64,000 bases of DNA from Variovorax paradoxus. GTDB taxonomy: Bacteria; Pseudomonadota; Gammaproteobacteria; Burkholderiales; Burkholderiaceae_C. The number at the start of each line of letters is the position of its first letter. Position 1 is the first letter of the stretch. The notes beneath the pieces were generated by a model. It worked only from the letters and a program-made list of their open reading frames with translations. It was not told the DNA's origin and searched no databases. This document shows positions 17,361 through 24,604 of this stretch, in pieces. The stretch spans positions 6,504,501 through 6,568,500 of the forward strand of contig NZ_CP091716.1 in the NCBI RefSeq assembly GCF_022009635.1, in the 5' to 3' direction. A program made the translations under genes and the position numbers.

Positions 17361-17839
17361 GACACCGGCCGCTCCTTGCGGCGTTGCTCCAGCGCCTCTT
17401 CCACAGGCTCGCCGGCGAGGCGGCGCTCCACGTAGTCGAGGTCGCGCCGCAACTGCGCCTGCAGCGAGGCGGCCTCCTTGAGCTCGCGGCGCACCTGGGC
17501 CACGCGCGCGTCGAGCGTGGAGAGCTGCCCGGTGAGGGTTTCGCGCAGGGTCTTGAGCGACGCGTTCGACAGGCGCGGACGGCCGCCTTCGGCCGGCGCC
17601 TCCATGGGCTGCTGCAGCATGGTGGTGATGGCCGTGAGCGAGAAGCCCAGCGAGCGCATGCGCAGCACGCGCGCCAGCTTGTCGAGGTCGGCCTGCTCGT
17701 AGAGGCGGTAGCCGCCTTCGCTGCGCACCGGCACCACGATGCCCCGTTCTTCGTAGTACTTGAGCGTGCGCGGCGTGACCTCGAGCCGGGCCGCGGCATC
17801 GCGCACGGTGATGGTCCTGGCGGAGTTCGGCGTGGTCAT
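17357..17839 (-). CDS. MerR family transcriptional regulator
   Basis: A 160-residue regulator with a MerR winged helix: VRDAAARLEVTPRTLKYYEERGIVVPVRSEGGYRLYEQADLDKL. A long dimerisation coiled coil (SNASLKTLRETLTGQLSTLDARVAQVRREL) follows. No cysteine pair for metal binding is seen, so an organic effector is more likely. The ATG lies only nine bases after a -10-like TAGAAT on the same strand, implying a leaderless or almost leaderless message. It is translationally coupled to the MFS pump, a common inducer-sensing arrangement. Confidence 0.9.
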   Translation of the reverse strand: MTTPNSARTITVRDAAARLEVTPRTLKYYEERGIVVPVRSEGGYRLYEQADLDKLARVLRMRSLGFSLTAITTMLQQPMEAPAEGGRPRLSNASLKTLRETLTGQLSTLDARVAQVRRELKEAASLQAQLRRDLDYVERRLAGEPVEEALEQRRKERPVS

Positions 17840-17848
17840 GATGAGACC

Positions 17849-17883
17849 ATTCTACCCAAACCTGTACGTTCACGTACAGGTTT
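17849..17883 (-). promoter_or_regulatory. merR promoter with 26-base palindromic operator
   Basis: A perfect inverted repeat with 12-base arms, AAACCTGTACGT and ACGTACAGGTTT, separated by two bases, spans 17858-17883. Reading on the minus strand, a TAGAAT -10-like box (17854-17849) lies just downstream of it, 9 bases from the merR ATG. MerR regulators bind palindromes within the promoter spacer and twist the DNA, so the position fits. I could not identify a convincing -35 hexamer. Confidence 0.75.
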
Positions 17884-17926
17884 GAGCCATCGCATCGGTC
17901 GCGGAATGGCTTTAAGCTGTCGCCCC

Positions 17927-18835
17927 ATGAGCAGCATCAACACCCGCACCTACGAATCCGTCCCTGCGCAGACCGTCGCCTTCCTGGGCCTCGGCGTCAT
18001 GGGCGGCCCCATGGCCGGCCACCTGGCCAAGGCCGGCCACGCCGTCACGGTCTACAACCGCACGCCCGCCAAGTCGCAGGCCTGGGCCGCCGAATTCGGC
18101 GCGCCCGGCCGCCATGCCCCCACGCCGCGCGAAGCGGCCGCCGGCGCCGACATCGTGTTCTGCTGCGTCGGCAACGACGACGACCTGCGCTCGGTGGTGC
18201 TGGGCGACGACGGCGCCTTCGCGGGCATGAAGAAGGGCGCGGCCTTCGTCGACCACACCACGGCCTCGGCCGACGTGGCGCGCGAACTGTCGAAAGCGGC
18301 GCAGGCGCTGGGCCTGCACTTCATCGACGCGCCCGTCTCGGGCGGCCAGGCCGGCGCGCAGAACGGCGCGCTCACCGTCATGTGCGGCGGCGACGCGGCC
18401 GTGTTCGAGCGCATCAAGCCGGTGGCCATGGCGTTCTCGCGCGCGGTCACGCTGCTGGGCGAAAGCGGCGCCGGCCAGCTCGCGAAGATGGTCAACCAGA
18501 TCGCCATCGCGGGGCTGGTGCAGGGCCTGTCCGAAGCCATTGCCTTCGGCCAGCGCGCCGGGCTCGACATGGAAGCCGTGCTGGGCGTCATCAGCAAGGG
18601 CGCGGCCCAGAGCTGGCAGATGGAAAACCGCGGCAAGACCATGATCGACGGCAAGTTCGACTACGGCTTCGCGGTCGACTGGATGCGCAAGGACCTGGGC
18701 CTGGTGCTGGACGAAGCCAAGCGCAACGGTGCGCGCGTGCCGGTGACGGCGCTGGTCGACCAGTTCTACGCCGACGTGCAGCAGGCCGGCGGGCGGCGCT
18801 GGGACACCTCGAGCCTCATCACTCGCCTCAAATAA
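17927..18835 (+). CDS. NAD(P)-dependent oxidoreductase, 3-hydroxyisobutyrate dehydrogenase family
   Basis: A 302-residue beta-hydroxyacid dehydrogenase. The dinucleotide fold has GLGVMGGPMA at 21-30. The substrate-binding motif FIDAPVSGGQAGAQNGALTVMCGG follows, and the catalytic lysine region is GAGQLAKMVNQI. The family includes 3-hydroxyisobutyrate, tartronate semialdehyde and succinic/glyoxylate semialdehyde reductases; which one this is cannot be told. The ATG at 17927 is chosen; another at 17906 would add seven residues. A rho-independent terminator follows immediately. Confidence 0.88.
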   Translation: MSSINTRTYESVPAQTVAFLGLGVMGGPMAGHLAKAGHAVTVYNRTPAKSQAWAAEFGAPGRHAPTPREAAAGADIVFCCVGNDDDLRSVVLGDDGAFAGMKKGAAFVDHTTASADVARELSKAAQALGLHFIDAPVSGGQAGAQNGALTVMCGGDAAVFERIKPVAMAFSRAVTLLGESGAGQLAKMVNQIAIAGLVQGLSEAIAFGQRAGLDMEAVLGVISKGAAQSWQMENRGKTMIDGKFDYGFAVDWMRKDLGLVLDEAKRNGARVPVTALVDQFYADVQQAGGRRWDTSSLITRLK

Positions 18836-18836
18836 G

Positions 18837-18861
18837 AAAAGCCCGCTGAGCGGGCTTTTTT
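18837..18861 (+). terminator. Rho-independent terminator
   Basis: A six-base-pair GC stem, GCCCGC and GCGGGC around a TGA loop, is followed by six Ts. It begins a few bases after the TAA of the dehydrogenase. The reverse strand reads AAAAAAGCCCGC...GCGGGCTTTT, so it can also terminate the convergent BON-protein gene that stops at 18865. Confidence 0.9.
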
Positions 18862-18864
18862 CAT

Positions 18865-19677
18865 TCAGCGGATCGGCGCGGTCGTCGCGCCGCTGGCGGG
18901 CAGCGGGTCCATCGGCGGCAGCGGCACGCGCGACGAGGACGACGAAGAAGAAGCCGGCACCACGGTCGACGAAGGCGTCGACGGCGTGGCCGACGTCACC
19001 GGCGCGGGGCCCTGGCCGCCGCGCTGGGCCGCGGCCTGGTTCGCAGCCTGGCTGGCGGCCAAGTCGGCTTCGGACACGACTTCGACCACGCGCACCACCT
19101 TCACCACACCCGTCACGCCACGCGTGATTTCGGTGGCGCGGTCGGTCTCGCGGCGGGTGGCGATGCCCATCAGGTAGACCACGCCGCGCTCCGTCACCAC
19201 CTTGAACGAATTGGCGAAGATGTCCTTGGCGTCGAGCAGCGAGGCCTTCACCTTGCCGGTGATGTACAGGTCGTTCGAGCGGTCCTGGAAGGTGCTCGAG
19301 CTGCCCACGGTCAGCTCGTTGACCACCGAGCGCACGTTGACGACGCGGCTCACCTCGTCCTCGACGCGGCGGCGGTCGGCGTCGCTGCCCACGGCGCCGG
19401 TCAGCAGCACCTGGCGGTTGTAGCTGGTGACGCTCACGTACATCTGGTCGTTGGCGATGTCGCGCACGCGGGCCGCGGCGCGAAGCTCGATGCCCTGGTC
19501 GTCCAGTTGCGCGCCGGAGCTGCGGCGGTCGGTCGCCACCATGCCCACGCCCACCACGGCAGCGCCGCCCACCACCAGCGGCACACAGGCGGAAAGCCCC
19601 GCGACCAGCGCGGCCCCCAGAGTGAGTGCGATGGCGAAACGTCGGGTCGGTGTCGTTTTCATGGTTGCGAGGGTCAT
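18865..19677 (-). CDS. BON-domain outer-membrane lipoprotein (DolP/YraP-like)
   Basis: A 270-residue envelope protein. A lipobox-like LSAC (cysteine near residue 31) follows a hydrophobic signal. Two BON domains follow: about 60-125 (RVRDIANDQMYVSVTSYNRQVLLTGAV) and about 140-205 (VKASLLDAKDIFANSFKVVTERGVVYLMGIAT). The C-terminal 65 residues are a Ser/Pro/Ala-rich low-complexity tail, longer than in E. coli DolP, which binds anionic phospholipids and supports outer-membrane integrity. Its ATG overlaps the diaA stop as ATGA, confirming the start. The neighbourhood matches the enteric rsmI-yraN-diaA-dolP cluster. Confidence 0.87.
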   Translation of the reverse strand: MTLATMKTTPTRRFAIALTLGAALVAGLSACVPLVVGGAAVVGVGMVATDRRSSGAQLDDQGIELRAAARVRDIANDQMYVSVTSYNRQVLLTGAVGSDADRRRVEDEVSRVVNVRSVVNELTVGSSSTFQDRSNDLYITGKVKASLLDAKDIFANSFKVVTERGVVYLMGIATRRETDRATEITRGVTGVVKVVRVVEVVSEADLAASQAANQAAAQRGGQGPAPVTSATPSTPSSTVVPASSSSSSSRVPLPPMDPLPASGATTAPIR

Positions 19678-20318
19678 GGGGAAACTTCCTGTTCTCCGAG
19701 TAACTGGGCATCCACACCGTCGCACAGGCAATGCAGCGCGAGCAGGTGGACTTCGTGGATGCGCGCCGCACGCTCGTGCGGCACGCTGATCTGGACGTCG
19801 GTTTCGCGCAGCGCTCGGCCGATGACACCGCCGGTGCCGCTGCCGCCCGCGCCCGGCGCCGAAGGCGCACCCGACACGGCATTGCCCAGCAGCGCGACCA
19901 CGGTCATGTCGCGCTCGTGCGCCGCCGTCACGGCCGCGAGCACCGCCGCCGACTGGCCGCTGGCGCTCAGCGCGAGCAGCACGTCGCCGGCCTGGCCGAG
20001 CGCGCGCACCTGGCGCGCGAAGCGGTCGGCGTCGATGGCACTGGCGCTGTCGGCATTCGGGTCGGTGGTGTCGCCGGGCAGCGCGATGGCACCGAGCTCG
20101 GGCCGCTCGCGTTCGAAGCGGCCCACGAACTGCGCGGCGAACTGGGCCGCCAGCAGCCCCGACACACCGGCGCCGCAGGCAAGCACCTTGCCGCCGCTGG
20201 TCACGCAGGCCAGGATGGCCTGCATCGCCTGCGAGATGGGTTTGCTGAGGACCGGTCCGGTCTGATATTTGAGGTCGGCACTGTCAATGAAGTGCTGCTG
20301 AATCCGTTGCTCGAGCAT
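19674..20318 (-). CDS. diaA: SIS-domain protein DiaA (phosphoheptose isomerase family)
   Basis: A 214-residue sugar-isomerase-fold protein. The SIS core is visible from GGKVLACGAGVSGLLAAQFAAQFVGRFERERP through ALSASGQSAAVLAAV. In enteric bacteria DiaA binds DnaA and times replication initiation; its paralogue GmhA makes heptose phosphate. The linkage to yraN, rsmI and a DolP-like gene argues for DiaA. The start at 20318 (MLEQRIQQHF) matches the family N-terminus; a longer frame to 20351 is possible. Confidence 0.82.
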   Translation of the reverse strand: MLEQRIQQHFIDSADLKYQTGPVLSKPISQAMQAILACVTSGGKVLACGAGVSGLLAAQFAAQFVGRFERERPELGAIALPGDTTDPNADSASAIDADRFARQVRALGQAGDVLLALSASGQSAAVLAAVTAAHERDMTVVALLGNAVSGAPSAPGAGGSGTGGVIGRALRETDVQISVPHERAARIHEVHLLALHCLCDGVDAQLLGEQEVSP

Positions 20319-20403
20319 GAGGCGGGATGATAACTGGGGGCTGTGAAACAAGACGTGTGAGTTGTGGAGCCTTCAGGAGGGCTTCAGTTCCCGCGGAGGT
20401 GCT

Positions 20404-20772
20404 TCAGGCGGCATCGAAGGCGGCCTGAAGCCAGGTGATTTTCTCCTCGACCAGCACCACGTCGAAACGGCACGGCGGCAGCGTGCGCAATTGGTTCAGG
20501 TAGTGCCGCGCGGCGAACACGATGCGCCGCTGCTTCAGGCCCGTGATGCTGCCGCCCGCGCCGCCGTGCGCGCCGGTGCTGCGCTGTCGGACTTCGACGA
20601 ACACCAGCGTCTGGTCGCGCGGATCGCGCATGATCAGGTCGATCTCGCCGCCGCCGCGCCCGGGCGTCCGATAATTGCGCGCGACCAGCACCAGGCCGGC
20701 GTCCTGCAGATGGTCGAGCGCGGCGTCTTCCGCCGCATCGCCGCGATGCTTCGTTGTGGTGTCGGTCTTCAT
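20404..20772 (-). CDS. yraN: YraN family endonuclease-fold protein
   Basis: A 122-residue protein of the UPF0102/YraN family, which has an Archaeal Holliday-junction-resolvase-like nuclease fold. The core motif GGGEIDLIMRDPRDQTLVFVEVRQR supplies the conserved E/D...E-x-K-like residues (here VEVRQR). The physiological role is unknown. A GGGAG site lies just before the ATG. It is divergent from rsmI with only about 46 bases between starts, the commonest context for this family. Confidence 0.9.
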   Translation of the reverse strand: MKTDTTTKHRGDAAEDAALDHLQDAGLVLVARNYRTPGRGGGEIDLIMRDPRDQTLVFVEVRQRSTGAHGGAGGSITGLKQRRIVFAARHYLNQLRTLPPCRFDVVLVEEKITWLQAAFDAA

Positions 20773-20818
20773 GGCTCCCTGCCTGCAATCTTCTTGTTCG
20801 ATCTGACGGAGAAACTCT

Positions 20819-21766
20819 TTGGCTTCACTCGCCCCTGCTTCTTTCGGCGCCGCCCTCGCGGCCGCGCACGACGCCGCGGGTGCGCAGCATTATCCGCAAG
20901 GCACCCTTTACGTGGTCGCCACGCCGATCGGCAACCTGGCCGACATCACCTTGCGCGCTCTGCATGTGCTGCAGCTGGTCGACGCGATCGCCTGCGAAGA
21001 CACGCGCCACACCCAGAGCCTGCTGCGCGCCTACGGCATCGACCGCCCCGGCGCACGGCTGCTCGCGGTGCACCAGCACAACGAGGCCGAGGCCGCGCAG
21101 ACAGTGGTCGCGCGGCTTGCGCAAGGTGAGCGCATCGCCTACGTCAGCGACGCCGGCACGCCCGGCGTGAGCGACCCCGGCGCCCGGCTCGCCGCCGCCG
21201 TGCGCGCGGCAGGCCAACGCGTGCTGCCGCTGCCCGGTGCCAGCAGCGTGACCACGCTGGTCGGCGCGGCGGGCCTGGTGGCCGACGGCGGCGACGGCAA
21301 TGCCAGCAGCGCCTTCGTGTTCGCCGGCTTCCTGCCGAGCAAGGCCGGCGAACGCGACACGGCCGTGCAGGCGCTGTCGCAGGAGCCGCGCGCCGTGGTG
21401 CTGCTGGAGGCGCCGCACCGCATCGAGAGCCTGGCGCGCGCGCTCGCGACGCTGGGCGAGCGCCGTATCACCGTGGGCCGCGAACTGACCAAGCAGTTCG
21501 AGGAAATCGCAACCGTGGCCGCCAGCGCCCTGCCCGACTGGTTCGGCGCCGACCGCGACCGCACGCGCGGCGAGTTCGCGCTGGTGCTGCATCCTGTGGC
21601 GGTGAGCGGCGACGGCGGAGCCGAGGGCGAGCGGGTCCTGAGGCTGCTGCTGGAAGAACTGCCTGTGAAGACGGCGGTGAAGCTGGCCGCCGAGATAAGC
21701 GGTTCGCCGCGCAACACCTTGTATGAATTGGCGCTGCGGATTCGCAACGGGGCGGAAGAAACCTAG
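20819..21766 (+). CDS. rsmI: 16S rRNA (cytidine-2'-O)-methyltransferase RsmI
   Basis: A 315-residue SAM-dependent methyltransferase of the tetrapyrrole-methylase fold that modifies C1402 of 16S rRNA. Recognisable blocks are LYVVATPIGNLADITLRAL, EDTRHT, YVSDAGTPGVSDPGARL, LPGASSVTTLVGAAGL, GFLPSK and LLEAPHRI. The start is TTG, with ACGGAG 6-7 bases upstream; no better ATG precedes the conserved region. The N-terminus is about 25 residues longer than in E. coli. Its TAG shares CTAG with the convergent kptA stop. Confidence 0.95.
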   Translation: MASLAPASFGAALAAAHDAAGAQHYPQGTLYVVATPIGNLADITLRALHVLQLVDAIACEDTRHTQSLLRAYGIDRPGARLLAVHQHNEAEAAQTVVARLAQGERIAYVSDAGTPGVSDPGARLAAAVRAAGQRVLPLPGASSVTTLVGAAGLVADGGDGNASSAFVFAGFLPSKAGERDTAVQALSQEPRAVVLLEAPHRIESLARALATLGERRITVGRELTKQFEEIATVAASALPDWFGADRDRTRGEFALVLHPVAVSGDGGAEGERVLRLLLEELPVKTAVKLAAEISGSPRNTLYELALRIRNGAEET

Positions 21767-22299
21767 CCCGACAGGAACTCCGGCGGCACGCTGGCCGTCA
21801 GCCAGACACCATTCTCTGCGCAGTGAAAGGCATGCCCCAGCGCATGCATTCCACCGGCGTCGACCACGAGCACATGCACCTTGCCATGCCGTCGTCCGAC
21901 CTGCACCGCCGTGGCCTCGTCGGCCGACAGATGCACGTGCTGCCGGGTGCCCGGCAAGAGCCCTTGCGCGCGGATCGCGTCCAGAAAGCGCGTGGCCGTG
22001 CCGTGAAAGAGCAATGCCGGCGGCACCACTGCCTCGAAGCTGCGGCTGACTTGCGGTGTCGAGTGGCCCTGCAGGGCACGGATGCGCCGCCCGTCGGCAG
22101 ACAGCTCGTAGCGCTTCTTGGCGCCCGAATCGATGGCATTCAAGACCTCGGCGCGCGAGAGGTCGCGCCCGCCGGCCACCGCGCCCGCCACCAGTGCATC
22201 GATATCGGCCCAGCCTTCCGCATCGAGCCGCAGGCCAACCGATTCGGGCGCGTGGCGCAGCACGTAGGCGATGAACTTGCTCGCGCCCTCGGGCGTCAT
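21763..22299 (-). CDS. kptA: RNA 2'-phosphotransferase Tpt1/KptA
   Basis: A 178-residue enzyme that removes an internal 2'-phosphate from RNA using NAD, giving ADP-ribose 1'',2''-cyclic phosphate and nicotinamide. Family landmarks are present: SKFIAYVLRHAPESVGL with the N-terminal catalytic RH, KKRYEL, LFHGTATRFLDAI with HGT, HVHLSADEATA, and HVLVVDAGGM. In eukaryotes it finishes tRNA splicing; its bacterial role is unsettled, because bacteria lack that pathway. The ATG overlaps the stop of the upstream LysR gene as ATGA, so the two are co-translated. Confidence 0.93.
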   Translation of the reverse strand: MTPEGASKFIAYVLRHAPESVGLRLDAEGWADIDALVAGAVAGGRDLSRAEVLNAIDSGAKKRYELSADGRRIRALQGHSTPQVSRSFEAVVPPALLFHGTATRFLDAIRAQGLLPGTRQHVHLSADEATAVQVGRRHGKVHVLVVDAGGMHALGHAFHCAENGVWLTASVPPEFLSG

Positions 22300-23192
22300 G
22301 GCGCGGACTTCCAGTGGTCGCGGTGGGCCAGCAGAGCATCCATGAGCCGCCGCACGTGCGGTGCCGGCGGCCGGTCGGCGGTGTGGAACACATGGTATTC
22401 GAGCGCCGGATAGCCCTGCAGCGGGATCGCCACCAGCCCTTTGGGAATCCGGCAGCAGGCATTGACCACGGCGAGGCCGAAGCCCAATTGGGCGAACCGG
22501 AGCATCAGTTCCCAGCCGTTGGCCTCGAGCGAGGGCTGCCACGGCACCGATTCGGCCTGCAGCAGCCGGCCGAGCAGCTCTCGGTGCGGCCGCCCCGCCG
22601 GCGGCACGATGAGCTGGGCGTCCTTCAAGTCCCTCAGCCGTACCGATTTGCGCGAAGCCAGGGCGTGCGTACGCGGCACGACCAGCACCTGTCCCACGAC
22701 CGTAAGACGCACCGCCGTGAGGTCCGCCGGCACGGTGCCCAGCGGCGCAATGCCGAGTTGCGCCTGTCCGGCCCGTACCGCCTGGATGGCTTCGTCCCGG
22801 TTGCGCGTGAGCAGCTGCAGATGCGGTGAGGCGCCGGGCCCCGAGAACTGCGACAGCGCCTTGCCCAGCAGATAGAGGTAAGCGCCCTCTCCCGCGGCCA
22901 GCGTGGCGACCGGCTGGTCACGCCCTTCGGCCAGGCCCTTCACGAAGCGCTGGTTGAGCGTGAGCAGCTCCCGCGCATGCCGCGCCACTTGCTCGCCCAC
23001 GCTGGTGAGTTCGAGCGCGCCGCCGACCCGCATGTAGAGCTTCGTGTCGAGTTGCTCGGCCAGCTTGCGCACTTTCGCATGCAGGGCCGGCTGGCTGATG
23101 TGCAGCAGGCGCGCCGCCTCGCTGAAGTTCAGCGTGTCGGCGAACACCGCGAACGACTGCAGCGCGTCGAGATTGGTGCGGGGAATTTCCAT
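22296..23192 (-). CDS. LysR family transcriptional regulator
   Basis: A 298-residue LysR-type regulator. The helix-turn-helix spans LDALQSFAVFADTLNFSEAARLLHISQPALHAKVRKLAEQL. The effector domain contains LQLLTRNRDEAIQAVRAGQAQLGIAPLG and a RFAQLGFGLAVVNACC motif typical of the second lobe. It is co-translated with kptA and divergent from a small HAD-like gene, the arrangement in which LysR proteins usually control the neighbour. A perfect palindrome sits directly before its start codon. Confidence 0.88.
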   Translation of the reverse strand: MEIPRTNLDALQSFAVFADTLNFSEAARLLHISQPALHAKVRKLAEQLDTKLYMRVGGALELTSVGEQVARHARELLTLNQRFVKGLAEGRDQPVATLAAGEGAYLYLLGKALSQFSGPGASPHLQLLTRNRDEAIQAVRAGQAQLGIAPLGTVPADLTAVRLTVVGQVLVVPRTHALASRKSVRLRDLKDAQLIVPPAGRPHRELLGRLLQAESVPWQPSLEANGWELMLRFAQLGFGLAVVNACCRIPKGLVAIPLQGYPALEYHVFHTADRPPAPHVRRLMDALLAHRDHWKSAP

Positions 23193-23211
23193 CTATCCAT
23201 TTTATGGATAG
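23193..23211. promoter_or_regulatory. Palindrome CTATCCAT-TTT-ATGGATAG abutting the lysR start
   Basis: An inverted repeat with perfect 8-base arms and a 3-base spacer. It contains a T-N11-A core of the kind LysR regulators bind. It touches the lysR ATG at 23192 directly. On the minus strand a TAAAAT hexamer within it lies six bases before that ATG, so the lysR message may be leaderless and the site autoregulatory. It could also control the divergent gene at 23291. Confidence 0.6.
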
Positions 23212-23290
23212 CACATCCAACATCAGTAGTTCCTGGTGATTGGCTTCGTTTCTACGATCCGCCTGCTTCAAACACGAAAAAGGAAAAGAA

Positions 23291-23788
23291 ATGAAAGACA
23301 CCAATCATCTTCCCCGGCTCGGCATCGACATCGGCCGCGTGCTCATCGCGGCCGAAGGCGCCGGCGGCGCGGACACGTCGTTCATCGGCGGCTCGCTGCA
23401 GGACGCCCTGGCGACGCCGCCGTACGAAGGCATGTTCGATGCCGTCGCGCCGCTGGTGGAAAAATTCGAAGGCCGCGTCTGGCTGGTCTCGAAGTGCGGG
23501 CCCAGCGTGCAGGCAAAGAGCCGCGCATGGCTGCAGCACCACCGCTTCTTCGAACGCACGGGCATCGCGCGCGCCAACCTGCGCTTCTGCCTCCAGAGGC
23601 CGCAGAAAGCCGATCACTGCCGGGAACTGCGCATCACGCACTTCATCGACGACCGTACCGACGTGCTCCGGCATCTGGAGGGCATCGTGCCAAAGCGGTA
23701 TCTCTTCGGCCCGCAAGACAAGCCTGTGACGGTCGCCGGGCTGGTGCTGCTGCCGTCGTGGAAAGATGCGGCGTCGGTCGTGGAATGA
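23291..23788 (+). CDS. HAD-like small hydrolase, function unknown
   Basis: A 165-residue soluble protein. LGIDIGRVLI at residues 9-18 resembles the first motif of HAD phosphatases, although the second acidic residue is not in the usual DxD place. A WLVSKCG block with Ser/Lys fits motifs II/III, and THFIDDRTDVLRHL near residue 120 fits motif IV (DD). An AAAGGAAAAGAA ribosome site precedes the ATG. It is divergent from lysR-kptA. A phosphatase of nucleotide or RNA-repair products is an attractive but unproven role. Confidence 0.7.
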   Translation: MKDTNHLPRLGIDIGRVLIAAEGAGGADTSFIGGSLQDALATPPYEGMFDAVAPLVEKFEGRVWLVSKCGPSVQAKSRAWLQHHRFFERTGIARANLRFCLQRPQKADHCRELRITHFIDDRTDVLRHLEGIVPKRYLFGPQDKPVTVAGLVLLPSWKDAASVVE

Positions 23789-23799
23789 AAGGCCCGGTG

Positions 23800-24528
23800 C
23801 TAGCCATCCAACTCCGCATAGCGCCTGAAGATCCCGTTCTCATTGAACGCAATGCGGCGCGGGCTCTGCAGGTAGTCGTGCACGCGTTGGCGGCGCCTGA
23901 CGTTGCCATGCAGCTTCTCGACCGCCGGCGTTGCGGCCAGCGCGCGCGCCGTGGCCTTGGGGAACGCGTAGCGCAGGCCATCCACCAGTTGGAACAGCGA
24001 CAGGTCCGCATAGGTCAGCATGTCGCCGACCAGATGCAGGCTGCCCGCGGGGTTGCGCTGCAGCACCTCTTCGAACCAGTTCAGGAACTTCGGGATGCGC
24101 TCTTCGCGAAAGGCCTTCGCGCGCTGCATGGCGGCGTCGCGCTGGTCTTCGTAGTAGGCGCCGGTCGAGATCGGGTGGTGCGTGTCGTGGGCCTCCGCCA
24201 CCGCGTCGGCGATGGTGAGTTGCAATTGGTGCGTCCACAGCCCGTCGGATTCGCCCACGCCCGAAAGCCCCAGCCGCGGCCCCAGGTACAGCAGGATCGC
24301 GGCGGTCTGGCCGACCACGATGTCGCCGTCGACCAGGAAGGGCGGCGCGAACGCGGGACGCGCGTTGCCGGCATCGCCGAGGCGGCGGCCCAGCGCGGAC
24401 TCTCCCCCGCCCTTCGATTCGGGCAGCCGCGCCACGTCGACGTACTCGGCGCCGGCCGCCTCGAGCGCAAGCCGCACGAATTCACCGCGGCCCTGGATGG
24501 TGGGCCAGTAATGCAGTTGGTATGGCAT
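23800..24528 (-). CDS. Glutathione S-transferase family protein
   Basis: A 242-residue GST with an N-terminal thioredoxin-like domain (YQLHYWPTIQGRGEFVRLALEAAGAEYVDV, then PPFLVDGDIVVGQTAAILLYLG with the glutathione-contacting acidic/Gln turn). A helical C-terminal domain follows, with VGDMLTYADLSLFQLVDGL as the folding N-cap box. The YWPTIQGRGE start resembles sigma/alpha-type GSTs with a catalytic tyrosine. Cytosolic detoxification or isomerisation is likely; the substrate is unknown. It converges on the HAD-like gene, leaving about 11 bases between. Confidence 0.88.
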   Translation of the reverse strand: MPYQLHYWPTIQGRGEFVRLALEAAGAEYVDVARLPESKGGGESALGRRLGDAGNARPAFAPPFLVDGDIVVGQTAAILLYLGPRLGLSGVGESDGLWTHQLQLTIADAVAEAHDTHHPISTGAYYEDQRDAAMQRAKAFREERIPKFLNWFEEVLQRNPAGSLHLVGDMLTYADLSLFQLVDGLRYAFPKATARALAATPAVEKLHGNVRRRQRVHDYLQSPRRIAFNENGIFRRYAELDG

Positions 24529-24604
24529 GTGGCCATGGTGTCATGCCTCGGCGGGCCGCCGCAAGGCTTTGGCGCGAAGCATCGGCTTCGGCTGACATGC
24601 ACGC

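Noticed and set aside
14035..17799. A 1254-codon open frame on the minus strand spanning pilT/pilU and the MFS gene
   Set aside because: It runs antisense through pilT and pilU, whose motifs are complete, and out of frame through the MFS and merR genes. It is Arg/Ala-rich with no recognisable domain. Such long shadows are normal at this GC content.
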